Positions 11,725-23,040 of a stretch of 64,000 nucleotides of DNA are shown in pieces. Location: positions 1,302,001 to 1,366,000 of the forward strand of contig JAGMWG010000010.1 in NCBI GenBank assembly GCA_020744225.1, written 5' to 3'. The notes beneath the pieces are model-generated. The model saw nothing but the letters and a program-made list of their open reading frames with translations, made no database searches and had not been told where the DNA came from. The number at the start of each line of letters is the position of its first letter. The first letter of the stretch is position 1. Origin of the DNA: Paraphoma chrysanthemicola (Eukaryota > Ascomycota > Dothideomycetes > Pleosporales > Phaeosphaeriaceae). A program made the position numbers and the translations under genes.

Positions 11725-12451
11725 TGCATGTTTCGTCCTTGAGGCTACGCGCTTGCATATGTTGATATCTACATAATAGCACACGAATGTGCACATTCGG
11801 GTCCCGGTTGCCAGCCATCACGAGCAAACAAAACACATGACCGCTGTGTAACAGTCCGTTGTGCGTCCAGATCCAGTCATGCGACCTTGCTCTGGGCGGC
11901 CAGGTGGCAAAATCCGTCTCGTTCCGAAACAGATCGCAACGTGGCTGTCCTTCCCTTTCAAGGAGTCGTGTTTCAGTTGCACTGGATCAGAGGAGAAAGG
12001 ATCGGCTCGGGCTGGGCCTGCCGGCGTCCGCTACCGGCTTAGCCTGGACCCTGCATGCGGACCCTGAACGGCGCCCGATAAAGTATGAGCTATCGCTCAT
12101 CATCATGACAGTCATTCTTTCCTTGACACAACCTCGGACCCTCATCAACGACTACCATACATCTGAAAATCACTCCTTTGAACACTGGGCAAACTCTGAG
12201 CGTCTGTGACGCACTTCCTGGACCTCTCGGCTTCAGCGGTGAAATCAAGGGCTTATCGCGGCAACTTTGAAGGTTCAGCCCTACCACGCTCTCCGACTTT
12301 TTTTCTCCCGAGTCAGCAGCACCTCGCTCGACGCTTCAAACTTGTCCGGCTTCCGGTAACGGAGTGCACTGAGGCAGCAAAGGGTTTTTCTAGTTAAAAA
12401 CACACTTAGAGCCTATTCAGCACCACTTTTCGATTGCGATCCTATCAACCA
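11725..12451. other. Intergenic region upstream of PABA synthase
   Basis: This 727-bp spacer holds the MFS 3' UTR and the promoter and leader of the PABA synthase gene. The middle (about 11990-12070) is GC-rich and the last 150 bp pyrimidine-rich. No gene is seen. Confidence 0.45.
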
Positions 12452-15229
12452 ATGGCACCTGCGATCCTGACTCAACGACCGAAGATCTTGTTCCTGGACG
12501 CGTACGACTCCTTTTCGAACAACATCGTAGCTCTTGTCGAGCAGAACATTGATGCGGATGTTGTGAAAGTGTTCATTGATGAATCATCGTTCATCAGTAG
12601 CGTTGACGCACATGACGCGGTAGCCTTCCGGGCATACCTCAAGAACTTCGATGCGGCAATCGCTGGACCCGGCCCTGGCTGGGCGAAATGTGACCAAGAT
12701 GTTGGGCTCATGAAAGAGCTCTGGAAGCTACAAGAAGAGGATATTCTTCCTGTTCTCGGTATATGCCTAGGCTTCCAATCTTTGTGTCTCGAGTCTGGGG
12801 CGGAAATTGAGAGGCTGAACGAACCGAAGCATGGCATCATCTCCGCTATTCTGCACAAAGGCCAAAGCATCTTCCGCGACGTAGCGAAGCTGGAGGCGAC
12901 CCAGTATCATTCTTTGGAGGTGAAGCTAAACCACCAAATTCAGACGAAGCGAGCCGTGCGGTATCCTGCGCAATTATGGGAGCCAACGGAGACCTGCCCA
13001 CAGTTGGAACCATTAGCTTGGGATTTCGACAGTGAGCACAATGGCGCTGTGCTCATGGGTGTCAAGCATGTGCAGAAACCGTTCTGGGGCGTTCAGTTCC
13101 ACCCAGAATCAATCTGCACGAATGCAGAAGGGACACGCATCATTCAGAATTGGTGGGAAGACGCTCAGGCTTGGCAGAGAAAGCGCCTCTTCAGACACAT
13201 CTCGCCGAAGACGTCTCTGAGCACGCAACCATCGGAGCCAGTGACTTTCAATGATGTTCGCAAAGAGCTGGGCTTCTACGGTGCGAAAAGGCGGCTTACG
13301 TTTTCTCATGACACGTTCTCCACTACACTGGACAGCGACACTCTTGCCCCACACGAGCTCGCCTCACTAGTCGCTCACGGTGACGGTCAGACGCTTCCTG
13401 ATCTCCCACCTAGTGTTGTCCATTGCGCTACGACAGGCAGTGGGCGGCTTACGGTTGCAGACGTGTGCGAGCTCTTGGACATTCCAAGGCACGAGACGAT
13501 CGTATTAGAGTCGGGGTTGCAATCAAATCTTCTTCCCATGTCCGTAGGCACTGGCAGATACAGCATTATCGGCCTCGTCATACCTGGGGAAACCCTGCGC
13601 TTGCACTACTATGCCGGGACAAGGGTTATGCAGCTCAGAGACGGCGAGGATAACGTACATACCGAATGGACGGTGGCTGAGCCGTGGTCATATGTCAGAG
13701 AGGTCATGAAGAGTCTTAAGCCATCCACGCCGCCGAAGACCCTGACGTGGGCACCTTTCTGGGGTGGACTTATGGGCTATGCCTCTTATGAAGCTGGCTT
13801 GGAGACGATTGGGATGAAAGTCGCTGAAGAAGCCAGTTTTCCTGACGTCTGCTTTGCCTACATAACACGAAGTATTGTCTTCGATCATCAAGTCAAGAAA
13901 ATCTACGTACAGAGTATCCGTGGAAGTCATGATCACGAATGGGTTGAGGAGATGCAAGAGAAAATCTACGAGGCAGCGGCTTATAAGTCACTGGAATCAT
14001 CACCAAGCTCGACACCATTGCCAAAACGCGATCCGTTCGAAGAGCACGGCCCCATGCACATGTACATCAACTCGTGTGTACAGGTCATGCCTAGTGCAGA
14101 TGATTACTGTGGTAGGGTGCGTTCGTGTCAAGTGGCTATCGCCGATGGACAGAGCTATGAACTATGTCTCACAACACGCAACGAGATTCACGCGCGGAAG
14201 TCAGTGGCATGCAGAATATCCCAGTCTGAAGACAACGAGCATTCATGGAACCTGTACAAGCGCTTGACTGGGCAGAATCCAGCGCCCTTCAGCGCTTACA
14301 TGAGGATGCACAATGTCCACATACTTAGCTCGTCGCCAGAGCGGTATATCAGCTGGGATAGATCACAAACTGCGCAATGCCGACCAATCAAGGGCACAGT
14401 ACAGAAGAAACCGGGCGTAACCCCCGAGATGGCACAAGCTATACTATCATCATCGAAAGAGCGCGCGGAGAATCTGATGATTGTGGATCTCACGCGACAT
14501 CAGCTACATGGTGTCTACGGTTCTGAAAATGTCCGAGTCAGTCAGTTGATGGAGGTTGAAGAGTATGAGACGCTTTGGCAGCTTGTGTCGGTCGTGGACG
14601 CAGTTCCAAGTGGAATTTATAAGCCCAGCTCACCCGAAGAATGGGAGGAGCCCGCCGAGCGCATCTCATCTGGCAAGCAGAAAGTCCCGTACCTCGGCTT
14701 CCAAGCCTTCGTGGAGAGCCTGCCACCAGGTAGTATGACTGGCGCGCCGAAAAAGCGATCCTGCGAGATCCTGCAGAATCAAGAAGACGGCGTCCGACGT
14801 GGCATATACTCTGGTGTCCTTGGCTATTTCGACGTTGGCGGTGGTGGCGACTTCAGCGTCGTCATCCGCACAGCTATCAAGATTGATGGGTCCGAGACCG
14901 ACAAGGAAGATGTATGGCGCATTGGTGCTGGCGGAGCAGTCACCAGCCAGAGCACAGCCGAAGGGGAGTTCGAAGAAATGCTAGCCAAATTCCAAAGCAC
15001 GGCGCGCGCGTTCAAACATCAGCCTCCGGCGAAGCCGGCTCCTAGAACCAAGCGTGTGGAGATTATTGAGCCCGACGATCCGGAGTTTGCTGAGCTGTTG
15101 GCAAATATGAGAGGCGGTGAGGAGATGAGTTTGGATGATGCGCAGATGATGTTGAGGGCTGTTGAAGCCGAGTTGCGCAGGAGGACGGGTGGTGAGATTA
15201 CCGTTGAGGAGGCGGGTGATGTGGAGTGA
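12452..15229 (+). CDS. pabaA: Para-aminobenzoate synthase, fused PabA-PabB (aminodeoxychorismate synthase)
   Basis: One uninterrupted frame of 925 residues. Residues 10-240 form a class-I glutamine amidotransferase with the nucleophile Cys105 in GICLGFQS and the His-Glu pair in VQFHPES. Residues 360-880 form the chorismate-binding PabB/TrpE domain, with SSSPERYISW, PIKGT, ENLMIVDLTRHQLHGV, MTGAPKKRSCEIL and RIGAGGAVTSQSTAEGEFEE. The fused enzyme turns chorismate and glutamine into aminodeoxychorismate for folate synthesis in the cytosol. The DLTRHxLHGV form and the order amidotransferase-then-synthase point to PABA rather than anthranilate synthase. The start is the ATG at 12452; the frame stays open 18 bp further upstream, but without an ATG. 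The C-terminal tail (about 880-925) is acidic. Confidence 0.95.
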   Translation: MAPAILTQRPKILFLDAYDSFSNNIVALVEQNIDADVVKVFIDESSFISSVDAHDAVAFRAYLKNFDAAIAGPGPGWAKCDQDVGLMKELWKLQEEDILPVLGICLGFQSLCLESGAEIERLNEPKHGIISAILHKGQSIFRDVAKLEATQYHSLEVKLNHQIQTKRAVRYPAQLWEPTETCPQLEPLAWDFDSEHNGAVLMGVKHVQKPFWGVQFHPESICTNAEGTRIIQNWWEDAQAWQRKRLFRHISPKTSLSTQPSEPVTFNDVRKELGFYGAKRRLTFSHDTFSTTLDSDTLAPHELASLVAHGDGQTLPDLPPSVVHCATTGSGRLTVADVCELLDIPRHETIVLESGLQSNLLPMSVGTGRYSIIGLVIPGETLRLHYYAGTRVMQLRDGEDNVHTEWTVAEPWSYVREVMKSLKPSTPPKTLTWAPFWGGLMGYASYEAGLETIGMKVAEEASFPDVCFAYITRSIVFDHQVKKIYVQSIRGSHDHEWVEEMQEKIYEAAAYKSLESSPSSTPLPKRDPFEEHGPMHMYINSCVQVMPSADDYCGRVRSCQVAIADGQSYELCLTTRNEIHARKSVACRISQSEDNEHSWNLYKRLTGQNPAPFSAYMRMHNVHILSSSPERYISWDRSQTAQCRPIKGTVQKKPGVTPEMAQAILSSSKERAENLMIVDLTRHQLHGVYGSENVRVSQLMEVEEYETLWQLVSVVDAVPSGIYKPSSPEEWEEPAERISSGKQKVPYLGFQAFVESLPPGSMTGAPKKRSCEILQNQEDGVRRGIYSGVLGYFDVGGGGDFSVVIRTAIKIDGSETDKEDVWRIGAGGAVTSQSTAEGEFEEMLAKFQSTARAFKHQPPAKPAPRTKRVEIIEPDDPEFAELLANMRGGEEMSLDDAQMMLRAVEAELRRRTGGEITVEEAGDVE

Positions 15230-15608
15230 GCAACGGAAGATAAGAGAGATTGGATAACGAGAGCTTAACCTGTGATACCATAGACGACTTTAAAGACATA
15301 GATCTGATGGGCTCAACCCCAAAGTATATATATTATTTCATTCGGCGTTGTAGATGCCCAAATCTTGATACATGAGATACTTTACCTTAAGTGCCATGTT
15401 CAGTTTTCGTCACACCTGAAGCACCTGTAGCATTCTTGATATCATACAAATCCAACATTTTACATTTACGAAAGCTGCAGCGAGCTGTCAATTGTGAAGG
15501 AAGGAGGGTAGCTTGACTAAGCACGGCGGGGAAACGTGGCTCCGAAGCATCGCGAACCTCGACGTTTCCACCACCTAGCCACGACTCAAGCACGGAACCC
15601 TGGCGAAG
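15230..15608. other. Intergenic region between PABA synthase and COG1
   Basis: This 379-bp spacer has an AT-rich patch at 15320-15345 that may serve PABA synthase 3'-end formation, then the short COG1 promoter. No gene is seen. Confidence 0.45.
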
Positions 15609-18099
15609 ATGACAAGCGAGGCGCCGGACCCGCGAACCTTTCAATCATGGGAAGACGCGTTTCAATATCCGATTCCTGTTGTTCGAAAGCTCGAACAGCA
15701 GCTTCGCAACAATGCCAATGACAATAGAGAGAAGCTGCGGTCGCTCGTGGGGTACGCACCGAATATGCATATACACAAGGAGTTTGGAGGAACTGACGAT
15801 AAGAAAGGACGAGCTACCGCAATCTACTCGACACGGCCGAAACCATTATCGACATGGAGGTACAGATGGACCAGGTCGAATCGAAGCTCGCGACAGTAGG
15901 GCGAAGATGCAACCCAAGAGGCCTGGAGAGGATCACGAACAATGCGATCAAGATGGACACACATACAAGAAGCCGCGGTCAGTCTCTACCACGGCCTCGA
16001 GCTAGGATAGCCAATTGACGGATGGCGTAGACGTGGAGCGCTACACTTTCGCTTCTCAGCTCTCGGTCCTGCGCAACGCGCCGACAGTCATGTCACGACT
16101 CATGAAGAGCGAGGGATCATATCTTCTGATCGCGAAGATACTAGTCATTGCGCGACTTCTGCACAAGGCGCTCGGCCAGTCGAAGAACAAGCCGCCCCTC
16201 GTGGACCAGCTATGGGAGAAGCTCCTGTCTATGCGACGCAAACTGTTGCGAAGGATCGATAAGCGGCTCGCAAGCACATCAGGCGAGATAGCAAGCTTAG
16301 TAGAGAGCATGTGCGCGTATGCGCTCGTCACTAGTTCCGCGCCTTCAGATGTCCTGCAGCACTTTCACAAGGTGCGCATGGACAAGATAGCGAGCGAGCT
16401 GAAGCGCGGCGGTCAAGAGCTTGCTAAGCACGGCATCAGCGCCCTCAAGCTCTGCATACAGACTTGTCTTGACACGCAGACCATCTTTCCTCGCCGTCTG
16501 GCTGAGGGCTTGACCAAGCTGAAGGCACATCCATTGATCCAGGATGCTGATGTGCGCGGGCTATATGAACTCAATCTGGATGTGCATGACCGCTGGATCG
16601 GCGATGAGGCGCGCAATTATACGCCGTGGCCGCGGCACGATGAGCTTCAACGACCGGAAGCGGAGAAGATCCTGCATCGCTGGTCGAAAGAGGCTATTGC
16701 AACCTTCTTGAAGGGTATCAAGAATGCGCTGCAGGGAGAAGACAGACTGAAAGAAGTAGCGCACTTGCGACAAGAGCTTATCGAGACTTGGATTCTCTCT
16801 GGTTCGCGAATGGCAGGCGTCAAATCCACTAATGTGCTCGACGATCTACGCGATACAATGAACGAGAAGCTGGAAAGCATCGTCCGAGACCGTACGGGCG
16901 GATTGAAGGGCGTGGTCACAGAACTAGAGACACAACTGGGTGGTCAAGTTGAGTCGCGTGCATCAAGTCCGTCACTGTGGAGCACAACGTCAAATAGTGC
17001 AGACCTTAGCAACGGCGCGCAGAAGTTCAAGACAACCATACTCAACACCTATCAAGGCCGCGACGAGTCCGTCACTGCTCTGACTTCGGCCTTCGACAGG
17101 TGGATGGACTCGGTGCTTGAGGTTAGAGGTATCGTCAAGAGCATGAAAGAGGCGCGATGGGACGATACATTCGCGGACGATGTCGACGACGATTCTGACG
17201 ACGATCTCGGCGAATCCAAGCAGACACTGCTGAGTGACGATGACCCACGGCTGCTCGAGGAAGTCACACAAGAAGCCTTGAGCGAAACGCTTCAGAGCCT
17301 CGGGTCGAGCTTCGCAAAGATCGTGGGGCAAGTGAACGAAGACGCACCCGGACAGTCAGTGCAAAAGGCTGTGTTCATCCTACGAGTTGTCCGCGAGATT
17401 GGCGACCGGATACCTCGTCTCAAGCTGCACGAGAAATCAACGCCGCTTACTTCGCCTTTCAGTCCCGAGACTTTGCAAGCGCTATACACAGCGCTCACGG
17501 CACATGTCGCATCACCCACCATCCAAGCATACAAGACGTCATTGGCCTCATCCTCGAAAGTCAAGACTAATAGCCACATCTTGTGGGAGGGAAATCCAGC
17601 ACTGCCTAGCCAGCCTTCGCCCAGCGCTTTCAGAATTATGAGAGAGCTCAACAAAAGCATGTCAAGTATTGGCAGCGATCTATGGGCTCCTGCAAATGTG
17701 ACTCTACTAAAAGAACGCGTTGCCAAGGATGTGGGATACGTGTGGGAAGAACATGTCGATGCTATAAAAACGATTGCAGACACGGAAGAAGCGAAGGCTA
17801 CCGAAGAAAACGAAGCAGAAGACGACGAGTCAACTACCAGCGGAGACACCAAGGTAGAGACTAACAGTCCTGTGCCAGCAGATACTCGGGACCTCAAGGA
17901 ACGACAACTAAAGCAACTGCTCTTCGACGCACTGTACATCACCCGCTTCGTAGCTAAACATGACGCTACAGAAGCGCTGGCAGACTTACTCAAGAAAGTA
18001 GAACTTGCAGAACTCGACGAAGCCACTTTGAACAGGCTGAAGAAGAATGCGGCGGATTATGCGAAGAAGACGTATCTCCTATTCGCGCTACTAGCTTAA
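15609..18099 (+). CDS. COG1: Conserved oligomeric Golgi complex subunit 1
   Basis: Three exons (15609-15751, 15808-15977, 16031-18099) give 793 residues. The start, with WEDAFQYPIPVVRKLEQQL and then SYRNLLDTAETIIDME, matches the N-terminal Vps51/COG1 segment of fungal Cog1 proteins. The remainder is helical, with no membrane span. COG1 belongs to the eight-subunit tethering complex that retrieves Golgi enzymes by intra-Golgi vesicle traffic. An acidic, low-complexity insert lies near residues 405-425 (DDVDDDSDDDLGES) and another near 625-645. Splice sites were set by phase: the first acceptor is the GAAAG at 15803-15807 rather than the AAG 4 nt earlier, and the second is the TAG at 16028-16030. 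A long antisense frame inside is a codon-bias shadow. Confidence 0.88.
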
Positions 18100-18217
18100 T
18101 TGTCTCAATGAAACCAGTCAAGCAGCCTTGTGCTAATGTCATTCTTTTCATCCTATAGTCACTCAACTCGTATCACGCTTTCAAAGTCTATTGGTGCAAC
18201 AAACTCCAATTTCTTCC

Positions 18218-21200
18218 TCATCGCCACTGTATGCAGACTCTCGAGTCATACGCGCCCTCATCAAACGGTTGCTGAGCATTGGGATCCTGCTCGAGAAGTA
18301 GTTTCTCAGCAGTTGCCCATAGCTCCGTCGCCCTCTCTTTGTTCTCGCTGTTGCTTGAATCTTCCGCCATCACCTCTGATAATTTGAAAACACATCGAGC
18401 ATGTTCCGCTTTGAGAAACGTTGCCCAAGACTTGGTCATCTCGCAAGCGTCTTGGAGGAGTTTGCTAGAAATTGATATTAGTTGTGGAAGCAGCCGCAAA
18501 AACCACTCAGTGACTCACACGGCAGTCTTGAAGTCGTGTCGACGCGCGGCTATGCATCCTAGACGGTAGTTGCACATTGCTACGACGGGATCATGCTTGC
18601 CGGATGCCTTGCGGCGCCAGATCGCAAGCGCATGGTCGAAATGGTCTTCGGCTTTCTCGAGCTTATTGTCGACGTAACTTGTGGTTCCTAGAGCGAAGTG
18701 AACTCTACGCTTATTTTAGTATCGTTGCAGTACTCTGAGGGAGAAGAAGACCTACTGAAAGGATAAATTCCAGTCGTAAGGCTCTGCCTGCTCTACTTGA
18801 CGTATCACCCCATAAAACTGCTCGTAGGGTCGATCTTTGCTGGCAGTCCAGATCTGGGTGATACCGAAGTCCCTGGCCATAGAAGCAGGTAGTAGCTTTG
18901 GCTCGGGCTTTTGCGTTGCGCTCCATTGTTTCCAATGCTTGCGAGCACACTCATGCCACGATGAAGCTATTTCGAACATGTTCAATGTACTGGAGCTGTT
19001 GGCGAGGTCTGTAGCGATGTGAGCTAGCTCTAGATACTTTGTTGAGTGCTCTTGCTCGAGACTTCTGTATGCTTGGTAGAGCCGATTGAGGTCAGGTTGA
19101 CTTTTTCGAGTAGCGATGTTAAAGAGTGCGACTAGTGATATGAACGAAGCCTTGAGGAGAGGATCTTGCTGGATCATTGGGTGCTCCAGCCAAGAGGACT
19201 CCATCATCATCGCGAGTGAGGCATCCCATGCTTCGAAAAGATTGTTTCCGTGACAGTACCTAGAAGTCGTAAAAATCGGATAATGGTGGTGACAGAGTAT
19301 ACTCACCATTGCATTCGAGCGATTGTTCCAAAGTATACCGGTGTGACAGCTATAGTGTGCGCGGTATCGTGAGTTCTGGTCGCATGCTGCTGCATGCTGA
19401 GAACGTATGGTACATATAGCGCGCTCTGCTCGTCCAATAGCATTCGGGTTCGCGCCTGAAATGTGTCTGCCGGAAACTTCTTGATCAACAGGTGAAGGGT
19501 ACAGTCAAAACCTCGCTGTCGTTGCTCGTGGCCAACCCGCGACAAGAATTGCGACTGAACAAGTCGGTTTGTGGACAGAGTTTGCGTGTTGGAATCGCGG
19601 CTGACAAGCGAAGAAAGCATAAGGCCTCGAAGGGCATCTATGAATCTACCAACTTTTAGTAAGCGCTTACTACAACGTTTGGCATTTAGAGCAAGTGAGA
19701 TAAGTGAAGACATACTTGGGTGTATTCTGACAGAAGCCCAAGTTTCCTGGAGAGTCCGACTCATTGTTCGTCAACAGTTCGAGAAAGGACATCGGCACCG
19801 AGTCCGGGTTCAAAAAGCAGAGCACTGTCAGCAGATCTCTGCTACTTGCATTCAGCGAGCTGAATGCTAATCCCCAAATCGTGTTCAAAGAAGTTCCGCC
19901 CGTGAATGATCGTTGAGAACTGGACCAGAACAAACTGCTAGGTTCGCGCCGATATACGTCGACGGTCATCTGGATAGTGCATCTGTGTTGCGATATCCAT
20001 TCAGCCATGTGCGTGATCGCCAGCGGGAGACCGCCAAGTTCCCGTGACAACTCGACTGCAGAAGTATTCGTTCTTGCCGGCGTATCATGATCCCTTATAT
20101 CTGCTGCCACGAGATTGAGTAGATAATTTGCCCCAGTCACCTCATCCCATGGCTTGATTTGAAGCCTTAAACCACTATTGACCACGTATGCGACATCGGT
20201 GCGCTGCGTAGTGACAATACCGCTGCCTCGACTTGCATTGGGCCAGAAATGCTGCAGCATCTCTACATCATCCACGTTATCGTACACGATGAGCCAGCGG
20301 GCACCTGAACTCGGTGAGGATAGGTCATTAATTTAGTTAGGAAAACATACGCGTTGCATGGAACCAACTCAATACCAGCTCACAATTCTTGCTGTGAGAG
20401 TCTGGGACCGCACCTCGTAGGCCGAGCCGCACAGCCATACTGCTGAAGCTTTGGGTGATGGAAGTACGTGTCTCACAATAGACCCAGAGCAAAGCATCTA
20501 CGTGATGCTGCGTTCTGTAAGCGTATTCTTGTGCAAGTGCACTCTTCCCGACACCCCCAATGCCATGGACTACCAGCGCTCGAAACTCATCTTGTGACCC
20601 CACGACCTGGATATTTGCATCTAGAAAAGCGAGTTCGTTCTCTCTGCCATAAAAACCAGGATTCCTTCTTGCTGGCAGGACGAAGCATGGTAATGTGGCG
20701 ATTTCTGCGTTGAGGTCCTGACCAAGTCGTAGTGAGCCTTCGTAGGGGTTCTCCTCCACCTGCGGGCTGATACGGCTCGATATACTTAAATCTACGCCAG
20801 TGTCTTTGAAGACTGCATCTTCGATAACGGACACGATCAAAGCATAATTATTGCGGATGACATCTGGCGATAAGCGAGAGCGCAGGTCTTTCTCAAACTC
20901 TTTCCAAGTCTGTCTGTCAACGTATGGAACTGAGGAGGCCGTGTAGAAGGTGTGTACAGAGGACGTGTCGTCATTTTGCTCTTTGTTATCGATCACATCG
21001 ATCACAACTTTTCTGATGAAAGCCTCATTCATGTGTGTTTGTCTCCTATTGTAAAGTAGACTTAGCCTCAGATGAATGCTCATGAGGCTAGTTCTGATAT
21101 CGATAATCTGCTCGTGCAATGGCCCTGACGGTAATGTTTTAGCAGTACGATCGTGATCGTCATGATCGCATTCAAATGAAGCAACGAGGTGTCGCAGATC

Positions 21201-21551
21201 AGTCAATATGACTACACTCTCTCGAAATATCCCGTCTAATTGAGGCGTAAAGTCGGGGATCAGATCTCTCAAATCCTGCACGTAGTCGTCAACACACTCA
21301 GCCGTGTGCTTTAGCACATCAAGACGGCCGAATATCTGTTCAGACCGGAACTCGGATGCACCATATTGAATGTATAAATGATCGGTCACTTGTCGTATCT
21401 GAGAAACGTTATCTGCGCGTTCTTTCAGTATCATCAATTGTGTGCCGGACTGTTATTCGAACTAACTAATGATTACATCGCGCCCTGCGGAGATGTCGCC
21501 GAGGAACACGGGTCCACCCTGGCTTTGTATCGTCTGGCCTGGTGGGTCCAT
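18218..21551 (-). CDS. NB-ARC/TPR NOD-like receptor (STAND) with N-terminal amyloid-like motif
   Basis: Seven exons (21551-21477, 21398-20351, 20304-19716, 19645-19307, 19259-18756, 18704-18519, 18464-18218) join in phase to 995 residues. Exon 1 encodes only 25 residues ending GPVFLGDISAGRD, the same motif that ends the divergent hydrolase at 21833. Next come a helical region (26-270) and an NB-ARC ATPase with P-loop GIGGVGKSA (about 303-312), Walker B WLIVYDNVDD (about 378), sensor GSGIVTTQRTD and GLPLAI. The C-terminal 400 residues are helical and TPR-like (for example YRLGCIAARRHDFKTA). Fungal receptors of this kind oligomerise on ligand binding and template amyloid folding of a partner effector. 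The start at 21551 is the first ATG after an in-frame TGA. An ATG at 21434 would omit the motif. The intron 1 acceptor (CTCAG, 21403-21399) is my inference. TPR details are uncertain. Confidence 0.85.
21477..21551 (-). other. Receptor-side amyloid-like (sigma/Ses_B-type) motif exon
   Basis: This 75-nt first exon starts MDPPGQTIQSQGG and ends PVFLGDISAGRD. The motif GG-x-VF-[LM]-G-[DN]-[IV]-SAGRD is shared with the C-terminus of the neighbouring hydrolase. The exon ends exactly after the motif at a GTAATC donor. Matching short motifs at a STAND receptor's N-terminus and an effector's C-terminus are the hallmark of fungal amyloid signalling pairs (sigma, PP and HET-s types). Assigning this pair to the sigma class is an inference. 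Confidence 0.75.
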
Positions 21552-21832
21552 CGAGTCAGTCGTCCATGCATCAGACGAGCATCAGATCGAATTGAAGGCA
21601 CTGCAGAGGCCCATTTTCGTCGTTCGCGAGATCATACAGCCTGTTGTTGTCCTAGGCTGAGGTGCATCCTTTGCAGCTGCCCCGCGTGGCTTCAGAGAGC
21701 CTTGGCACACAGGTGTGCATCCCAGCCTTGCACGGATACCCTATAGTTCACATTATGTACAACGCTTCATGACTTGGTAAGGAGCAGCTCTAAGAACCTT
21801 GTGTTCTAAATATTCACAAGACCGCCTTCACG
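21552..21832. promoter_or_regulatory. Shared promoter of receptor and SesB-type hydrolase
   Basis: These 281 bp separate the start codons of the two divergent genes and must contain both promoters. The layout would favour joint expression of receptor and effector. No clear TATA box or known operator is seen. Confidence 0.6.
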
Positions 21833-23040
21833 ATGCCTACATGGAAGATCTTCTCTCGCAAGCCAGCGTCACAGGAAATCGGGCCAGTGGCGGAGACCAA
21901 CGATGACTATGGGCTTGATAGGATATTTGACGGAGAGAATGCGGCAGTAGAGTGAGGCGCCTCCTCATATATGTACTTTACTCTACATAGGTAGACCAAA
22001 CTGATAATCAGTGTCCAGCATCATCTTCGTCCATGGCCTGACAGGAAATCGACGATCGACTTGGACACATGGAAGTTCCGTGTTCTGGCCACGAGACCTC
22101 CTTGCCATCGATCTACCCAAGACGCGCATCTTTACTTTCGGCTATGACGCAGATGTCGCAAGGCTTTTCCGGACTGCTGGATCCAATACGATCCGCGACC
22201 ACGGGAAGTCTTTGGCTCAAGACCTAGCAGTTCGCAGAACCACAACCAATACGGTACAGTATTGATGTCGAGGCCTTACTGGGAAATTTGATAACGATCC
22301 CAGGCCGATCGTCCGATCATATTCGTCGCACATAGTCTCGGCGGACTTGTTGTCGAACAAGCTCTCCTCATCGCCCGCGGATCCTCCGAAGCCCACGTGA
22401 AGGCCTTTCTTCCGGCCACTGCTGCAATAGTTTTCATGGGAACACCGCACATGGGCTCATCAAAAGCCGACTGGGCGACGCCACTCACAAAGCTTCTAAA
22501 CCTGCTGCGTCGAAGTAACAGCGCTATCGTTGCGACCCTTGAACCAGGTTCGGAAATGCTAGCAGCCATACAGCAGGACTTTCACACCATGCTCGAAGAC
22601 AGGCGCCGCAACGAGGACGAATGGTTCAAAATCTTCTGTTTTTACGAGGAGATTGCGTATGAAAGTGTTGGATTTGTGAGTAAAACTGAACTGGCCTTAT
22701 CAAGTGACATACTGTCGCTGACCCACATCAGATCGTACCCAAAACTTCCGCCATCCTGCGGGAATACCCTCACGAGAGCATTCACGCGAACCACTCCGAC
22801 ATGACCAAATTTAGTGGCAAAGGAGACTCGGGATATATACGCGTAGAAGCTCTATTGCGGCTGTGGATCAAGCAAATCAGCGAAGAGAGTGCAGACGGAG
22901 GAGGCCACTCGGAAGAAATGCAGACCGCATCGCAAGGCAAATCGGGCGGAAGACAGGGAGTGTCGAACTCTATATCGTCGGGTGGAGGTGCTGTTTTCAT
23001 GGGTAACGTCAGCGCCGGGCGGGATTTTAATTACCGCTAA
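21833..23040 (+). CDS. SesB-type alpha/beta hydrolase (putative lipase effector) with C-terminal amyloid-like motif
   Basis: Four exons (21833-21951, 22019-22253, 22304-22675, 22732-23040) give 344 residues. After a 40-residue leader comes an alpha/beta-hydrolase core: oxyanion segment IIFVHGLTGNRRSTW (from 41), nucleophile elbow AHSLGG with Ser129, then IVFMGTPHMGSS and a likely catalytic His263 in HANHSDMTKF. This is the lipase-like family of SesB proteins, which pair with STAND receptors in fungal cell-death loci. The last 21 residues are Gly/Ser-rich and end GAVFMGNVSAGRDFNYR, matching the N-terminus of the divergent receptor. By analogy the receptor would seed this tail and switch the enzyme on, probably acting on membrane lipids; that is inference. 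The exon 2 acceptor (CCAG at 22018) is the one that keeps the phase. Confidence 0.87.
22975..23037 (+). other. Effector-side amyloid-like motif
   Basis: This encodes residues 324-344 of the hydrolase: a Ser/Gly run, then GAVFMGNVSAGRDFNYR at the very C-terminus. Against the receptor motif, GG, VF, G and SAGRD are identical and M/L, N/D and V/I are conservative changes. A flexible, Gln/Ser/Gly-rich linker (about 296-323) separates it from the enzyme domain, as expected for a prion-forming tail. Confidence 0.75.

Noticed and set aside
17292..18026. 244-codon minus-strand open frame inside COG1
   Set aside because: It is Ser-rich, antisense to a well-supported gene, and explained by codon bias. 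No domain is visible.
21378..21746. 122-codon plus-strand frame over the receptor promoter and first exon
   Set aside because: Antisense to the motif exon, which is supported by its match to the partner protein. This frame has no domain.
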